A stretch of DNA of 64,000 nt from Thalassia testudinum (Eukaryota > Streptophyta > Magnoliopsida > Alismatales > Hydrocharitaceae): the NCBI GenBank assembly GCA_037157565.1, contig JAZHRO010000024.1, forward strand, positions 211,295,501 to 211,359,500, read 5' to 3'. Below are positions 18,695-30,953 of this stretch, in pieces (within the stretch, counting starts at the first letter, position 1; the number at the start of each line of letters is the position of its first letter). The position numbers and the translations under genes are program-made. Under the pieces are notes generated by a model that had not been told where the DNA came from, did not search any database, and saw nothing but the letters and a program-made list of their open reading frames with translations.

Positions 18695-19916
18695 GGCAAC
18701 AGACGCAATAGATTCACTTCATTATTTTTTAATATCCTTAGTTGTGTAATTATCTGATCAATTTTTTTTATTGTGCAAGGAATCTAACGAGGCGACGAGG
18801 TGCAACAGAGCAGCGACAGCAACCACGAGCTAAGCCACATGAGGAAAGGACGTAGGAGACCAAGATCGCTCTTTCATAGAGGATTCTCCATCATCACAAA
18901 ATTTATTTCTGTCTTTTCGCCCTTGTAGTAATTGGGGCTGAATTTTTTGGGGGTTTGTCCCCACATTCTTTAGCTACTAGGGTTTACATTTTTTGCATGC
19001 GTGATTCTATTTTCTGCTTGCTTGCCTTTAAAACCAACAAAAGAAAATATCGAGCTGCCTGTTTAGAAATTGCATGCCCTTAGGTGCACGCATTTACGGG
19101 TGATTGAGTAGCACATTAGATCTTATTATTGCATTGCAAGCATATTAGCACGAAGATTGCTGGAGACAGGTACACCTTTCTAACCTTTGCATTCAGCTCC
19201 TGTTCACGCATTTGCATTCAAATTAAAATTCAAGACCTCCAAGTTGTTTGAATTTACTAATTCAGTGGTCGCATAACTAAAAGTGGGACTGATAATCAGA
19301 TTCAACCCTAAAATCAATTCACATTTGATCTGATTCTAAGGGACTTGTCTGCAATTTCAAAAGAAATTACAAAGATTTGCGGTGTGTTGCACATTTTCGA
19401 TACTGAGCACGCACATTAGGCACCGCACTAAGGCTCGATCCCTTAAGGCTATAGGCACTGATCTCTTTATCGGTGCAAACCCTCCTATTGTGCTTTGTGG
19501 TGGTGGTGATACTATCTTTTAACCAAGTGTTTTGATACTCCACGGAGGGGGACACCCCTTAAAGGAACAAAAGGGTAGTTAAGGGGCACCACATACGCAT
19601 CGCCTCAAAGGAAGGGTTCGCCCTATTGGAATCCCTTTATTCATCCTTGGAGTAACTTCTCACTTGATCACCTGGGAGTATCATCCAAGCAAAGTATAGG
19701 TCCTAGGGCACTCGAACATTGAATTAAGTCACGAAATTGCAGTGAAAAACTTGTTTGGCCATTTATATTAACTAATTCGACCTCCGTAACAAAGAAGGTT
19801 AAGATTTCAAGTCCACACCCCTCTTATACCACTTACGTGGGAACGAAGGGATAAGTCTTGATCTTTTGACTTATCTTTGGAGTGGAGGCTTCACTTACTT
19901 AATAAGAACCTGAATT
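18695..19916 (+). other. Leader of element C
   Basis: Non-coding, AT-rich sequence between the primer binding site and gag. It has no long stretch shared with the A or B leaders. I see no gene. Confidence 0.6.
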
Positions 19917-21530
19917 GTGTTTTGTATGCTTGGTAGATGCTCTCTTGAGGGTAGTCTAGTGTTTGATCCTGAGCCCAAGAGAATTCTTAAGAGAGCTCAC
20001 CTAGGAGAGAAAAGAGAAGGAATGGCTGATCAAGGAGCAAATCAACAAAGGACCCCAAGGGATTATTTTATTCCAACTAACCAACCCGCACAAGCATTAA
20101 GACGACCGGCAGGGGATAATCCGTATGAGATCAAGAGTAGTACCATATCTTTATTGCCCTCCTTTTATGGTACTACTAGGGAGGACCCCTACCGGCATTT
20201 GGAGGAATTCACCGAGGTCTGTTCCATGGTGAAGCTCCAGGGCTTTACTGATGAAGCCCTGATGAGGACTCTATTTCCTTTCTCCCTAAAGGATAAGGCC
20301 AAGCACTGGTATCATACCCTTGATGCAAGTGTAAATGATTGGGCCACCCTTAAGGGAGAACTTTTGAAAAAGTATTTTCCTATGAGTAAAACCAACCATT
20401 ACAGAAGCGAGATTATGGGTTTTACTCAGCAGGAAGGGGAGAAATTTCATAAGACTTGGGAGCACTTTAATGACCTTCTTAGGTTATGCCCCCACCATCA
20501 GGTGCCAAGATGGCAGTTGGTCGAAAGGTTCTATAACAGATTATCTGAAAGGCATAGGCAAACCATCGATGCAGCCTGTGCAGGAACCTTCATGACCAGA
20601 ACTGAGGATGAAGCCTGGACATTATTTGAAACATTAAGCGACAACTCCATACATCTGTCCTTTGCCTATCAAGAAAGAAAACCATCAATCTTGCAGAGGA
20701 AGATAGAGGCCATGAAGCTAGGGCTTCTCAGGATTTGGCTTATCAGATTCAACTATTGAATAAAAACTTTGATAGGCTTTTAGCAAACCCCGGCATGAAC
20801 CCGCAAGCAGCCTCTATCTTTCAGGCTTCAAGAGAATGCTCCATTTGCCAAAGCACAACGCACGCCACTGCAGAGTGCCATCAGGCAAATCAATTCCCTA
20901 AGTTGATTCAGGTCGACTTGAATGTGGCCCAAGGTTTCCGCCCCCCTCGCAATAACCCTTATTCCAATACCTATAATCCAGGGTGGAGGAACCATCCAAA
21001 CTTCTCTTAGAAGCAAGGTGATGTTTCTAACTCAGGGAATACAAGGCCCTTACCTCCCCAGCCCATATACCAACCATCTTATGAAAACCCTCCTCAGAAT
21101 AAGCCCTTTGAGATGGATGAACTGAAGGCCATGATGAAAGCAATGCAAGAGCATCAGAATATGGTCATCCAATCTCAGAATAAGATGATTATTGATGTGC
21201 AATCCCAAATTGGTCATCTTGCTGAGGCAGTTAGGCAACGTGATTCAGGGAAGCTGCCTAGCTCTTCTGAGGAGAAAGGGCAAGGGGGTTGTATTCAGGG
21301 AGCACGCCCAAGCAGTGACCATGCTGAGGAGTGGAAAAAATATTGACAAGCCTGATAACACTCCTATGGTTACGTCTCAAAATTCCCCTTCCACACCTGA
21401 CCCGACTTCCATCTACACCGAGGAAGAGCCACACTACTCTCCCTCACACAAAATCACCCACAATGAGGATGTCATCCTTCCACCACCCCTTTCCCGCCAT
21501 GACGACCCCTTGATGAGAGACTCATCATGA
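19917..21530 (+). pseudogene. Decayed gag of element C
   Basis: This is an Athila-type Gag, the capsid protein of the retrotransposon particle. The likely start is ATG 20022 (MADQGANQQ). The capsid core lies in the first frame (19917-20759: SFYGTTREDPYRHLEEF, KAKHWYHTL, GELLKKYFPMSKT). A frameshift near 20735-20759 moves to the frame that holds a CX2CX4HX4C zinc knuckle (20837-20878) and YNPGWRNHPNF. TAG at 21008-21010 sits where element A has a Trp codon. Another shift follows near 21200. The 3' end is cut by solo LTR D at 21511. Element A lacks this zinc knuckle. Confidence 0.85.
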
Positions 21531-22271
21531 TCTCTAATTACCCCTAATTAACTAGTCTTCCTAGTTAATTAGCTAAGATTATGAATATATAAGGGTTAAT
21601 TATAGAATAAGGGATATTTAGTAAAGGACCTTAAAATAAGTTAAAAATGACATTTTATCATTCAATTAACATTATTAACACTTTAATTAATAATTGGACT
21701 CGAAATTCTATTAATCATTCCCTTAATTAATAAGATAAGTAACTTAAACATAATGTATACCTAAGTATATAATAACTTAAGTAATTTTACTTAATCTAAT
21801 AAATTAACTTAAAAAGGTCAAAAATGTAAATTCAAGGTGAAAACATAGTATTTACCTTATTTACTAACATATATAAAAAGTTGAAAAAAATCTAAGTTAA
21901 AATAAACCTTCAAAACCGGAGTTTACATTTTGGTCCTTAAAATTTATTGTAATCGGGTCCTTATTTCTCACACAGCTCCTTAAGTTTTATTACATTTAAG
22001 TCCCTTTTCTTCTTCTTCTCCAGCCGAATGGATGGCTGGCGATGGAGAGTCACGCCACCGCATGATCACCACCCTACCGACATCTCTTTTCTTTGTCCAA
22101 GCTCATGCAGCTTGCACTCACCACCTCCTCTTCATCCACCGGTCTGGATTAACTGGAAATCCTAATTTCCAGTGGGAGATAACCTCACCGTCGTCGGAGA
22201 TGACGTAGGAGGTTAAGCTCCTCAAGCTCCTTCTTCGGCCAGACCCCGCCACTCTCTTCGCCGCCAACTAC

Positions 22272-22279
22272 TATAAATA
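22272..22279 (+). promoter_or_regulatory. TATA box of solo LTR D
   Basis: TATAAATA followed by CCCCC, in the same setting as in A and A'. Confidence 0.6.
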
Positions 22280-22826
22280 CCCCCTCACCCCTCAGATTTT
22301 ACTCAAGTTGGCTCCCTTCGCTCTTCTAACACTATAGTCGACTTTGATAGGCTATTCATCCAAAACTCCGATGACTTTCCATCTCAGTTTCCGACTTCCT
22401 CCATCCATTCTAATCGGCCGAGGAGATCCGCCATGGTCTGCCGCATCTCTGACACAAGCGCCGACTCATGGAATCCTCTGCTTCACCTCAAATCTGCCGT
22501 CGGAGATCTTTCTTCCACCCTCTGATTTCATCGTCCGCTATGAACCTTCGGCAGAACCCTATTGACCCCTTCATCCAGGTAATAGTAGATTAGGAGTAGG
22601 AGTAGGAGTAGGGTAGTTAGGTAGGTAGTTTAGGTAGTTAGATTAGATGTAATTTTAGAATTTCAGTGTCATCTTCTCCGACTCCGGTGAGCTCCTTGAG
22701 CTCGCCAGAGCCTTAATCTTGTCTTTTTAACTCACTGTCCACCTTCCTTATCTTCTACGACCATTTCTAATCCACTTAATCATTAATTGAATCACCTAAT
22801 CGCCTAAATCAATTTCACCTCCACCG

Positions 22827-22856
22827 ACTACTGTCACTGTCCATGGTGACAGTAGT
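22827..22856. repeat. Perfect 11-bp inverted repeat in D
   Basis: ACTACTGTCAC (22827-22837) and GTGACAGTAGT (22846-22856) around an 8-nt loop. Confidence 0.85.
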
Positions 22857-24395
22857 GGGCTTAATTTCACCTTCACTGGGTCTATCATCATCTATCCATC
22901 ACTTATGGACCCTAATCGACACTATAATACATATAAATATCACATATAACTAAACACCCAAATCTAATTAAGCTCCTGAGCTCACTGTCAATGGCAGCTC
23001 AGGAGTAGTTCCAATCATTAATTATATATATATTTAGTATCACAGACATCTGTTGACTTGTCTCAACCACTCAATTGAGTGGGAGATCAAGTCCCGTGCC
23101 TCACCAACTCAATTTTCATTCAAAATAAATTCACTGTCAAATATTACATATAAAGAGGTAATGAGGAATTAAATGTGATTCTGAGGTTCCTTGCAACCTC
23201 AGGATCCTTTTTAGATTAAAAATGGCAAGTTTAAACAATCTGTGCACAACTTTCACATTTTCTGGACTCACCAGAGCTCCAGCGAGCTCCGGCGAGCCAA
23301 ATTTGTGCTTCAGCCTTTAAAATTTATTGAGAAACTCCAGATCAATGATTTGAGGATCCCTGATTGTGTTGAGGTATTTAAATTGAGATTTTAGTGTCTG
23401 AAGTTGTTGTTAGGTCTTCATCTTCTCCAACTCCGGCAGAGTTGGAGATGAGTGATAGATAGGTTCTAGTCCTGTTTAAGAAGTCTGGACGCATCATTGT
23501 TGATCCCTGGGTTCATTTCTGTGATCCAATCACTGTCACAACTCTTAGAATCCTCTGATGAACAAACACATTTTTAAGTCCAGGTAGCAAGCTTGTAACC
23601 CTAGAAATATTAGTTAGAACATCTATCTGAGAGGCTGAGCAAATTCCTGATGTTGAAAGAACTTGATTTTAGGTTTTAATTGCTTGTGGAGAAGCTTTGA
23701 ACAGAAGTCAAATTTTTGTGCCTTCACAGTCAAACTGAGTTTGATTATGGAGTTCTGAGCTCAATCTGAGGAATTGATGAGATTAAATTATTTCTGGGAT
23801 CATGATGAATGATATTAAAATGAATTAAGTGAGCTCAGACTTGATATTTAATCAAAATTTGAACTCTGTCAGTTTGGGTTATTTTCTAACCCAAACTGAT
23901 GGCAGTGTCATTTGGATGAAATTTGAGATGAAATCCTGCCCAGATCAATTTGTTACAACCTTTAGAATTTGTTTAAATCGATTAGAAACATTCTTAAGTG
24001 TCCGTTCATCTATTTCAGAGTTAGAAATTGCTTTCTCTGAAGCTTTCAGAGAAGTGTAGAGCTTCTCTGTTGTTCCTGAAGGTCTTGAGAGCTTAGAACT
24101 TACTCTAGCAACTGTGGAATCATTTGCAGTAACTATTCAGACCTTTAAATGAGAGAGAAAAGTCCATCTGAGGACTCTGTAGACATAAAAACCATTTCCA
24201 GGCAATAAATAACACGTAGGAACCCCTTGATTTCACTCTTCAAATTGAAGAGTAAAACATCCTCTTATCTTTAAATTGACCTTGTAATCCTATAGAGTAA
24301 CCTTAGAGCTTTCCAACAAACTTTAAATCACTTGATTTGGAGCTATGAGTAGGAAGTTATGATTGGTTGAAGTTGGGTTTGAAAGGGGGAACATA

Positions 24396-24406
24396 GTCCC
24401 ACATCG
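24396..24406 (+). promoter_or_regulatory. snRNA USE in solo LTR D, without TATA
   Basis: GTCCCACATCG, an exact USE match. The following TTAATTCACGAGCGTG resembles B. At the 24-nt position the sequence is AAGGAAA, so the downstream box has been lost. Confidence 0.45.
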
Positions 24407-25557
24407 TTAATTCACGAGCGTGCGCATCGGAAGGAAAGTGATTGGTTACCCTGGTCCTTCAGTTGTCAGCGCTCGGTGCACCAGTTATCGATCTGAACAT
24501 TCTGACCTATCTGAGCATATGAGTGTTTGCCTGCAGGTGTGTGCCCGAGTGGGCGTGAGCGAGTGTGCCCTGGGAGGGCAAGGCTTAGGAGGCCGGTTGA
24601 GCTGGATTGGCTCAAAACTATGAATCAAATGAATTAAGCTGAAATCAGGCCTAATTGAAATCAGGCGAGGACTAAGTAGGGTCTGGTCCCACCCTGGTCT
24701 CAAGGTGCTGTGTATCCTCGAAAGGACCTCGCCGTAAATAAAATAATTTTTGGTTAAAAAGGAAAAAAAAAACCCAGTTCAACTGATGGTTCAAAGGAAA
24801 GAAAGAGCTGATGGCTAAGGAAGCTAAGGTTAAAAGAAAGAAAGGAGAACAGGCGCTAAGGAGTGTTAAAGAAGAATAGGCAACAGAAGAAGAAGATTAA
24901 GGGAAGAGAAGAAGGCAAGAATAGAACAGAGCAGAAGAAGAGAGGTAAGAAAGAGAGCTCGAGATAGAGAATAAAAGGAAAAAGAGAGAAAGAAAGAAAG
25001 AGAGAAGAAGAGAGAGGCTGAAGAAGTAAATAAAAGAATTTATTTTTCTTGCATCATTTTAATTATTTTTGTTCTTAAATGTTGTAATAAGGCATGTTTT
25101 AATAAAAGAACTCTTATTGCCTTAATTTCTTTTGAAATAAAATTGGAAAACTAACATGTTTACTTGTTAATAAAGTACATCATTTGAGTAAATGTGTTTT
25201 TCATATGGAATTTTGTATATTGTTTATAGTTTAAATCATTTGACAAAATTCATGCTTTTATAATCAACCTAATTATACCTCCTAAACTTGAAAGGAAAAT
25301 AAAAGAAAATTTGTGAATTTAGAATGAATTATACCTCCCAGCGAACGACCTGGCCTCAACCAGTAAAAATTTCTAAAATGTTAGGTTAATTCGACCCTAT
25401 ACTACACAACCGACACAATTTTGAGTTAACCTAAGTGACTTTTTCTACTCTTAATTAAGTAAAATTAACTTAATTACTGAGTTGACTGAAAGACATGCAT
25501 CACCTCTCTACCCAGAAGCCAAGGGTGCCCTATCCATAGCGTCTATCTACTCCTGGG

Positions 25558-26181
25558 GAATCTTCTGTTGGCTTGTCTGGAGCCAAGGATATGACGGAAG
25601 AGATTATGGATACTTTTAGGCATGTCCAGATTAACTTACCTCTTTTGGAAGCTATTAAACAGATTCCGTCCTATGCCAAGTTTCTGAAGGACCTATGCAC
25701 CCAGAAGCGTCGATCTAGGAAACAGGTCCAAACCAAGGCCATCCTGCCTGACCATGTTAGCTCGGTTCTCCAGCATGGAACACCCCCCAAAATGAAAGAC
25801 CCAGGGGCCCTGTATATTTTAGTGGTTACAGGTAACCAACACATTGATGAGGCTCTGCTCGATCTGGGTGCGGGGGTGAACATTCTACCGAGCTCTGTCT
25901 ACGACCTTTTGGGAGGAGGCACGCTAAAGCCTAGTCCAGTAATCCTCCAGGTTGCAGACAGATCACTTAAGACACCACGGGGATTGTTGGAAGATGTCCT
26001 TGTGACAGTGGAGGATTTCTTCTTCCCTGTTGACTTTCTGGTGCTTGATACTGACCCATCAAAAAAGCCCACAAAGCCGTCCATTATTCTGGGACACCAC
26101 TTCTTGGCCACAGCCAATGCCTCTATAAATTGTAGATATGGGGCACTTAAATGGGCTTTGGGAACAAGAAGATCCGGTTGA
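25558..26181 (+). pseudogene. Protease region of element C
   Basis: This is the aspartic protease of the C polyprotein, in one frame. It shows MDTFRHVQINLPLLEAI, DLGAGVNILP around the catalytic Asp (near 25861; DLGAS in A) and IILGHHFLATANASINC, the flap-to-C-terminal part. It follows solo LTR D closely, with an in-frame stop (TAG near 25537) upstream. No ATG fits the start, as expected for the middle of a polyprotein. A frameshift near 26150-26181 leads into the RT frame. Confidence 0.85.
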
Positions 26182-29100
26182 ATGTTTTTGATACTTACAA
26201 GCAATCCGGATTTGAAGATTGTTCTCAGATTGAGGCCGTTGATGAAATAATTGAAGAGACTACTCCAGCACTCTTATGTAGAGATCCCCTTCAGAAGGTC
26301 ATATCTAAGGACCATCCCTCGATTATTAAAGAAACTGAAAGGGAAATGCCCGAATTAGAAGAGTTGCTGGGGATACACACTGAGTCTCTGTCCCCACCCT
26401 GGATTGTGAAGGTAGATCCACTACTTGAGGCAGGGACATTTCAACTAAAACCCTTAATCCAAAAGGCTCCTGAGTTGGAGTTGAAACCCCTCCCGAGCAC
26501 ATTGAAATATGCTTTCCTTGGCCCTAATAACACCCTCCCTGTTATTATCTCGTCTGCATTATCTGAATTGCAGGAGGGAGCTCTACTTGAGTGTTTACAA
26601 AGGCACAAGGAAGCAATTGCCTGGTCAATTGCTAATATTAAGGGTGTTGATCCCTCTCTTTGCATGCATCATATATACACTGACGAGTCCGTGAAGCCTT
26701 TCCGAGACATGCAGAGAAGGCTCAATCCAAATATGCGGGAGGTTGTTAAAAAGGAGATTCTGAAATGGCTAGATGCAGGGAATATCTATCCCATTTCAGA
26801 TAGTAAATGGGTCAATCCTATTCATGTAGTTCCCAAAAAGGCAGGAATCACTGTGGAGGAGAATGACCAAGGAGAACCGATGACCACTAGACCCTCAACT
26901 GATTGGAGGGTCTGCATTGATTACCATCGTTTAAACACGGCTACCTAGAAAGACCATTTCCCCTTACCATTTATCGATCAAATTTTGGAATGATTAGCGA
27001 GGAACAAGTACTTTTGTTTTCTTGGCGGGTACTCTGGGTATAATCAGATAGCTGTTTTTCCTGACGATCAGGAGCATACCACCTTCACGAGTCCATATGG
27101 CACATTTATGTTCCGCTAAATGCCATTCGAGTTATGTAATGCTCCTGCCACTTTCCAACGTTGTATGATGGCTATCTTTTCTGATATGATCGATGAGTTT
27201 GTTGAAATTTTCATGGATGACTTCTCCATTTATGGCTTGCCATTTGACCTATGCCTTTCGCACCTTGATAAAGTCTTAACTCGTTGCGAAGAGGCAAAGC
27301 TGGTGCTTTGCTGGGAGAAAAGCCACTTTGTGGTCCAGCAAGGCATTGTGTTAGGGCATAAAGTTTCCGAGAGAGGATTAGAGGTGGACACCGCAAAAAT
27401 CGATTCCATCTCTAAGCTTCCATTGCCCGCCAATGTTTGTCAAGTTAGATCTTTCCTTAGTCATGCTGGATTTTATAGGCGCTTCATTAGAGATTTCAGT
27501 AAAATTTCTAAGCCACTCTGCGACCTGTTAGCGAAGGATGTCTCCTTCAATTTTGATGATAGATGTGGCGAGACTTTCCAAGTTTTGAAGAAATCCCTCA
27601 TTACTGCGCTGATTCTCCAAGCACCAGATTGGACCCTCCCATTTGAGCTTATGTGCGATGCTTCTGATTTTGCAGTGGGAGTGGTCTTAGGTCAAAGGGT
27701 TGATGGCAAACCTCATGTGCTGCATTATGCCAGCAAGACCCTTGCGGATCCTCAGCAAAACTACATGGTCACTGAAAAGGAACTACTTGCTGTAGTATTT
27801 GCTTTGGAAAAGTTTCAGTCTTATCTTTTGGGATCCAAGGTTGTGGTGTTCACTGTTCATTCTGCCCTAAAGCATCTTCTTGCTAAAAAGGACACCAAAC
27901 CTCGCCTAATTCGTTGGATTCTGCTACTCCAGGAATTTGACCTGGAAATTAAAGACAAGAAAGGTGTTGAGAATGTGGTAGCAGATCATTTGTCTAGGAT
28001 CCCTATTGAGGCATCAAACCCTACTGGAGGTACTTAAGAGACTTTCCCTGATGAGTCTCTAATGGTCGTGGAAGCTAAAACTCGTTGGTTCGCTGACATA
28101 GTGAACTATCTGATCACGGGCATTACCCCCAATACTTGGGACAAGCAGAAGCGAGATAGGTTTCTCGCCAATGCTAAATTTTATCACTGGGAGGAACCCG
28201 AGCTTTTTAGAATAGGCCCTGACCAACTTTTTCGCCGTTGCATCCCTGATGAAGAATAAAGAAGTGTTATGAGTTTCTGCCATGACCTCCATTGTGGGAG
28301 ACATTTTAGTGGGAAGAAGACTGCCCATAAGGTTCTTCAGTCTGGCTTTTGGTGGCCCACATTATTCCGAGATGCACATACGTATGTGGGCACATGTCTA
28401 CGTTGCCAGCAGACGGGAACCACTGGAAGAAGGGATGAGATGCCCCAATAACCTATCCTCCCTATTGAGATCTTTGATATTTGGGGCATTGACTTCAAGG
28501 GTCCCTTTCCTGTGTCCTTCGGATATGAATACATCCTTGTGGCTGTAGACTATGTATCGAAATGGATAGAAGCCATAGCCACGCGAACCAATGACCATTC
28601 CGTGGTCTTGGACTTTGTTAAGGCTAATATCATTTCTCGGTATGGGTGCCCAAGGACGATCATAAGTGATGGAGGACCTCACTTTAAGAATGTACACTTC
28701 ACATGACTACTCCAAAATTTGGGAGTCAACCACATGATAGCCACACCTTATCATCCCCAAACTAGTGGACAAGTTGAAGTGTCTAATAGGGAGATTAAGC
28801 GAATTTTAGAAAAAACTGTCAGGCCTAATCTGAAGGATTGGTCTAAAAAACTAAATGATTCTCTTTGGGCCTACAGAACTGCGTATAAGACTCCCTTGGG
28901 CATGTCTCCTTTCCATCTTGTCTACGGAAAAGCATGCCACCTTCCCGTTGAAATCCAACATAAAGCTTATTAGGCTATTAAAAACGTTAACTTGAATCTG
29001 GATAAAGCGGGAAAGGTACGTATGTTAGAATTAAGTGAGCTTGAGTAGCTTCATAATGAAGCTTATGAAACTTCTCAATCTTACAAGCAACATAGAAAAG

Positions 29101-29369
29101 TCTTCCATGATAAGCACATCATTAGAAAGACTTTTGAGCCCAACTAGTGGGTCTGGCTTTTCGATTCTAGACTTAAATTATTTCTTGGAAAGCTCAAGTC
29201 CCGCTGGGATGGGCCATACGTTGTTATCAATACTTTCCCTCATGGAGCTGTAGAAATTCGGAACACTATCTCATGTGCGAGCTTTAAGGTAAATGACCAG
29301 CGACTTAAACCTTATATTACTCTTTCAGATGGCCAGGTTTTGGACGTACTTCGGCTTGAGGAGACTTAA
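26151..29369 (+). pseudogene. RT-RNaseH-integrase region of element C, with about ten in-frame stops
   Basis: One continuous frame from 26151 to the TAA at 29367-29369 carries linker, reverse transcriptase ([28 protein letters not shown]), RNase H ([28 protein letters not shown]) and integrase (HHCC region at 28270-28420, then Asp in IWGIDFKG, Asp in IISDGGPHF, Glu in [11 protein letters not shown]). In-frame stops lie at 26946, about 26991, 27117, 28035, 28257, 28449, 28704, 28971, 29046 and 29145; no frameshift is needed within the frame. Loss by point changes alone fits long, methylated silencing of an otherwise complete pol. It cannot make protein now. Confidence 0.9.
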
Positions 29370-30953
29370 CTCCTCCCACTCTCCTCCTTAGGTGATATTC
29401 TTCTATGTCTGCATTTTTCCAATGAGGATATTGTCAGTCTTAGGCATGGGAGGGTATAACCTGAGAATGTTTATAGCATTTATAAATATTTGCATACATA
29501 TATATTTATATATATATAAAAAATTCTCTTTTCTTGAGCTGAATGGGTTAGTCCCTAGCAGAATACCTTTGTCATTGGAGGTTTTTCTTCTGAATTATTT
29601 CTTAAGTTTAGAATCCAGTACATTTATTTCACGTGCATGTAGACTTGGTAATAGATCCTTGAAGAAAACCAATAAGCATTTGTAGTCTACTGAACCCTTG
29701 GATAGTTCATAGGGAGTTAGACATACTATCCTCTCGTAGATCCACCTCATATATGAGAGAAGAAAGTAGAGAGATTACTGGTGCGATAAGTCTAGTGCAA
29801 GGACTCTTAAGTTTTGGATAATTAGATGATGATACTTCAGAGTTAGGCATGGTTTTCGCTCTTTGTTTCTATGTGCGTACTTTGTGTGAATTCCTGAGAG
29901 TCACCAAATAAGGCAGATACACAGAGATTGAGTCTTAATAAAGCTATGACTATGGTGGATGGTTATGATCGTCCTTCATAGAGTCCTCGGCTAAAGGAGG
30001 GTAACAGTGTCAAAGGTCAGAAATACGCCTATCCTATCCATTCCTTCTCGGTGCCGAGAATAGGCACTTCCACCAAATAAGGCACACGATATCCTCTTGA
30101 CCATCATCATCCCTAATAATGCCTCATAAATAAAAGTCTGTGTTGTATTATGTTGATTTAGAAAAAAAAAGAGAGAGAAAAGAAAAGAAGAAAAAGAAGA
30201 AACAGAAAGAAGAAAAAGAAGAAATAGTTATATTAAAAAAAGAAAAGAGGAAGAAGTAAAGAGAGAGAGAAAAGAGAAAAAAAAGTCCAAGTTTATAATG
30301 TAACATTGTTTCTGAGGCAAAAGAACACCTATCGTGATCCATCAAATATGACCCATACCTACCTTTTAGTATTTCTGATCGCCTGAATACTGGCTAAGGA
30401 CTCTAACTTAGTTGTAGAGTTATTAGGACTTTCATAGAAGTGTGGATGCCATGTGAGGCCACCAAACAGTGAGTACAACTACTAAATCTGGCGAGATTTG
30501 TGATCTCAGAAAGAAAAGAAAGAAAAGAGTGAGCGCCCAGGAACATCAAGAGAGCACAGTTGTTTAGCCTCTCTTTGAGTTGACTTGTCTAATAGTCTAG
30601 AGATCTAGAGTCTGTAGTACTAGACTACATGTAACTCCAGATGAGTGTGTGCCACCAAATACAAATCCATTCAACTCGATATCTCCTACCTAAGCTAAAC
30701 GTCAGGGTCAAATTACAGATTATCTTCTGCTTTATCCCCGAGGGAAGTAGTTGCTTATCTCGATAGCAATATTTACCAAGGGTGAAGTACGAACTCCTAG
30801 TGCGAATTGATTTTTTCACTTGGATCTGTTGCCTAGGCTATCATCACTTCACATTTGTCTGGATCTCCAAAGTTGAAATAAGAAAAGAAGAAATCTTCTG
30901 ATTATTTCTATTATTTTTGCTAGGGACTAGCAAATCTTAGGCATGGGGGTATT
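29370..30953 (+). other. 3' non-coding module of element C
   Basis: No gene is seen. It contains CAATGAGGATATTG followed by the PPT-like AGGCATGGGAGGGTA (29442-29456), a hairpin TTCTCGG-TG-CCGAGAA (near 30046-30061) flanked by GCCTAT/ATAGGC, a purine-rich stretch (30160-30290), and the PPT AGGCATGGGGGTAT at 30939-30952 before the 3' LTR. Confidence 0.7.

Larger units (their letters stand above)
21511..25502 (+). mobile_element. Solo LTR D, inserted between gag and protease of C
   Basis: It starts with the palindrome TGATGAGAGACTCATCA and ends ...CATGCATCA. It is flanked by CCCCT (21506-21510) and CCTCT (25503-25507), a 5-bp duplication with one mismatch. No coding sequence, primer site or internal region is present, so it is a single LTR of about 4 kb. 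It shares the LTR plan of A and B: TATAAATACCCC (22272), a snRNA USE (24396), a purine tract (24770-25030) and a CTCCC...GAACGACCTGG motif near the end. ORFs inside it are short and unconvincing. Confidence 0.75.
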
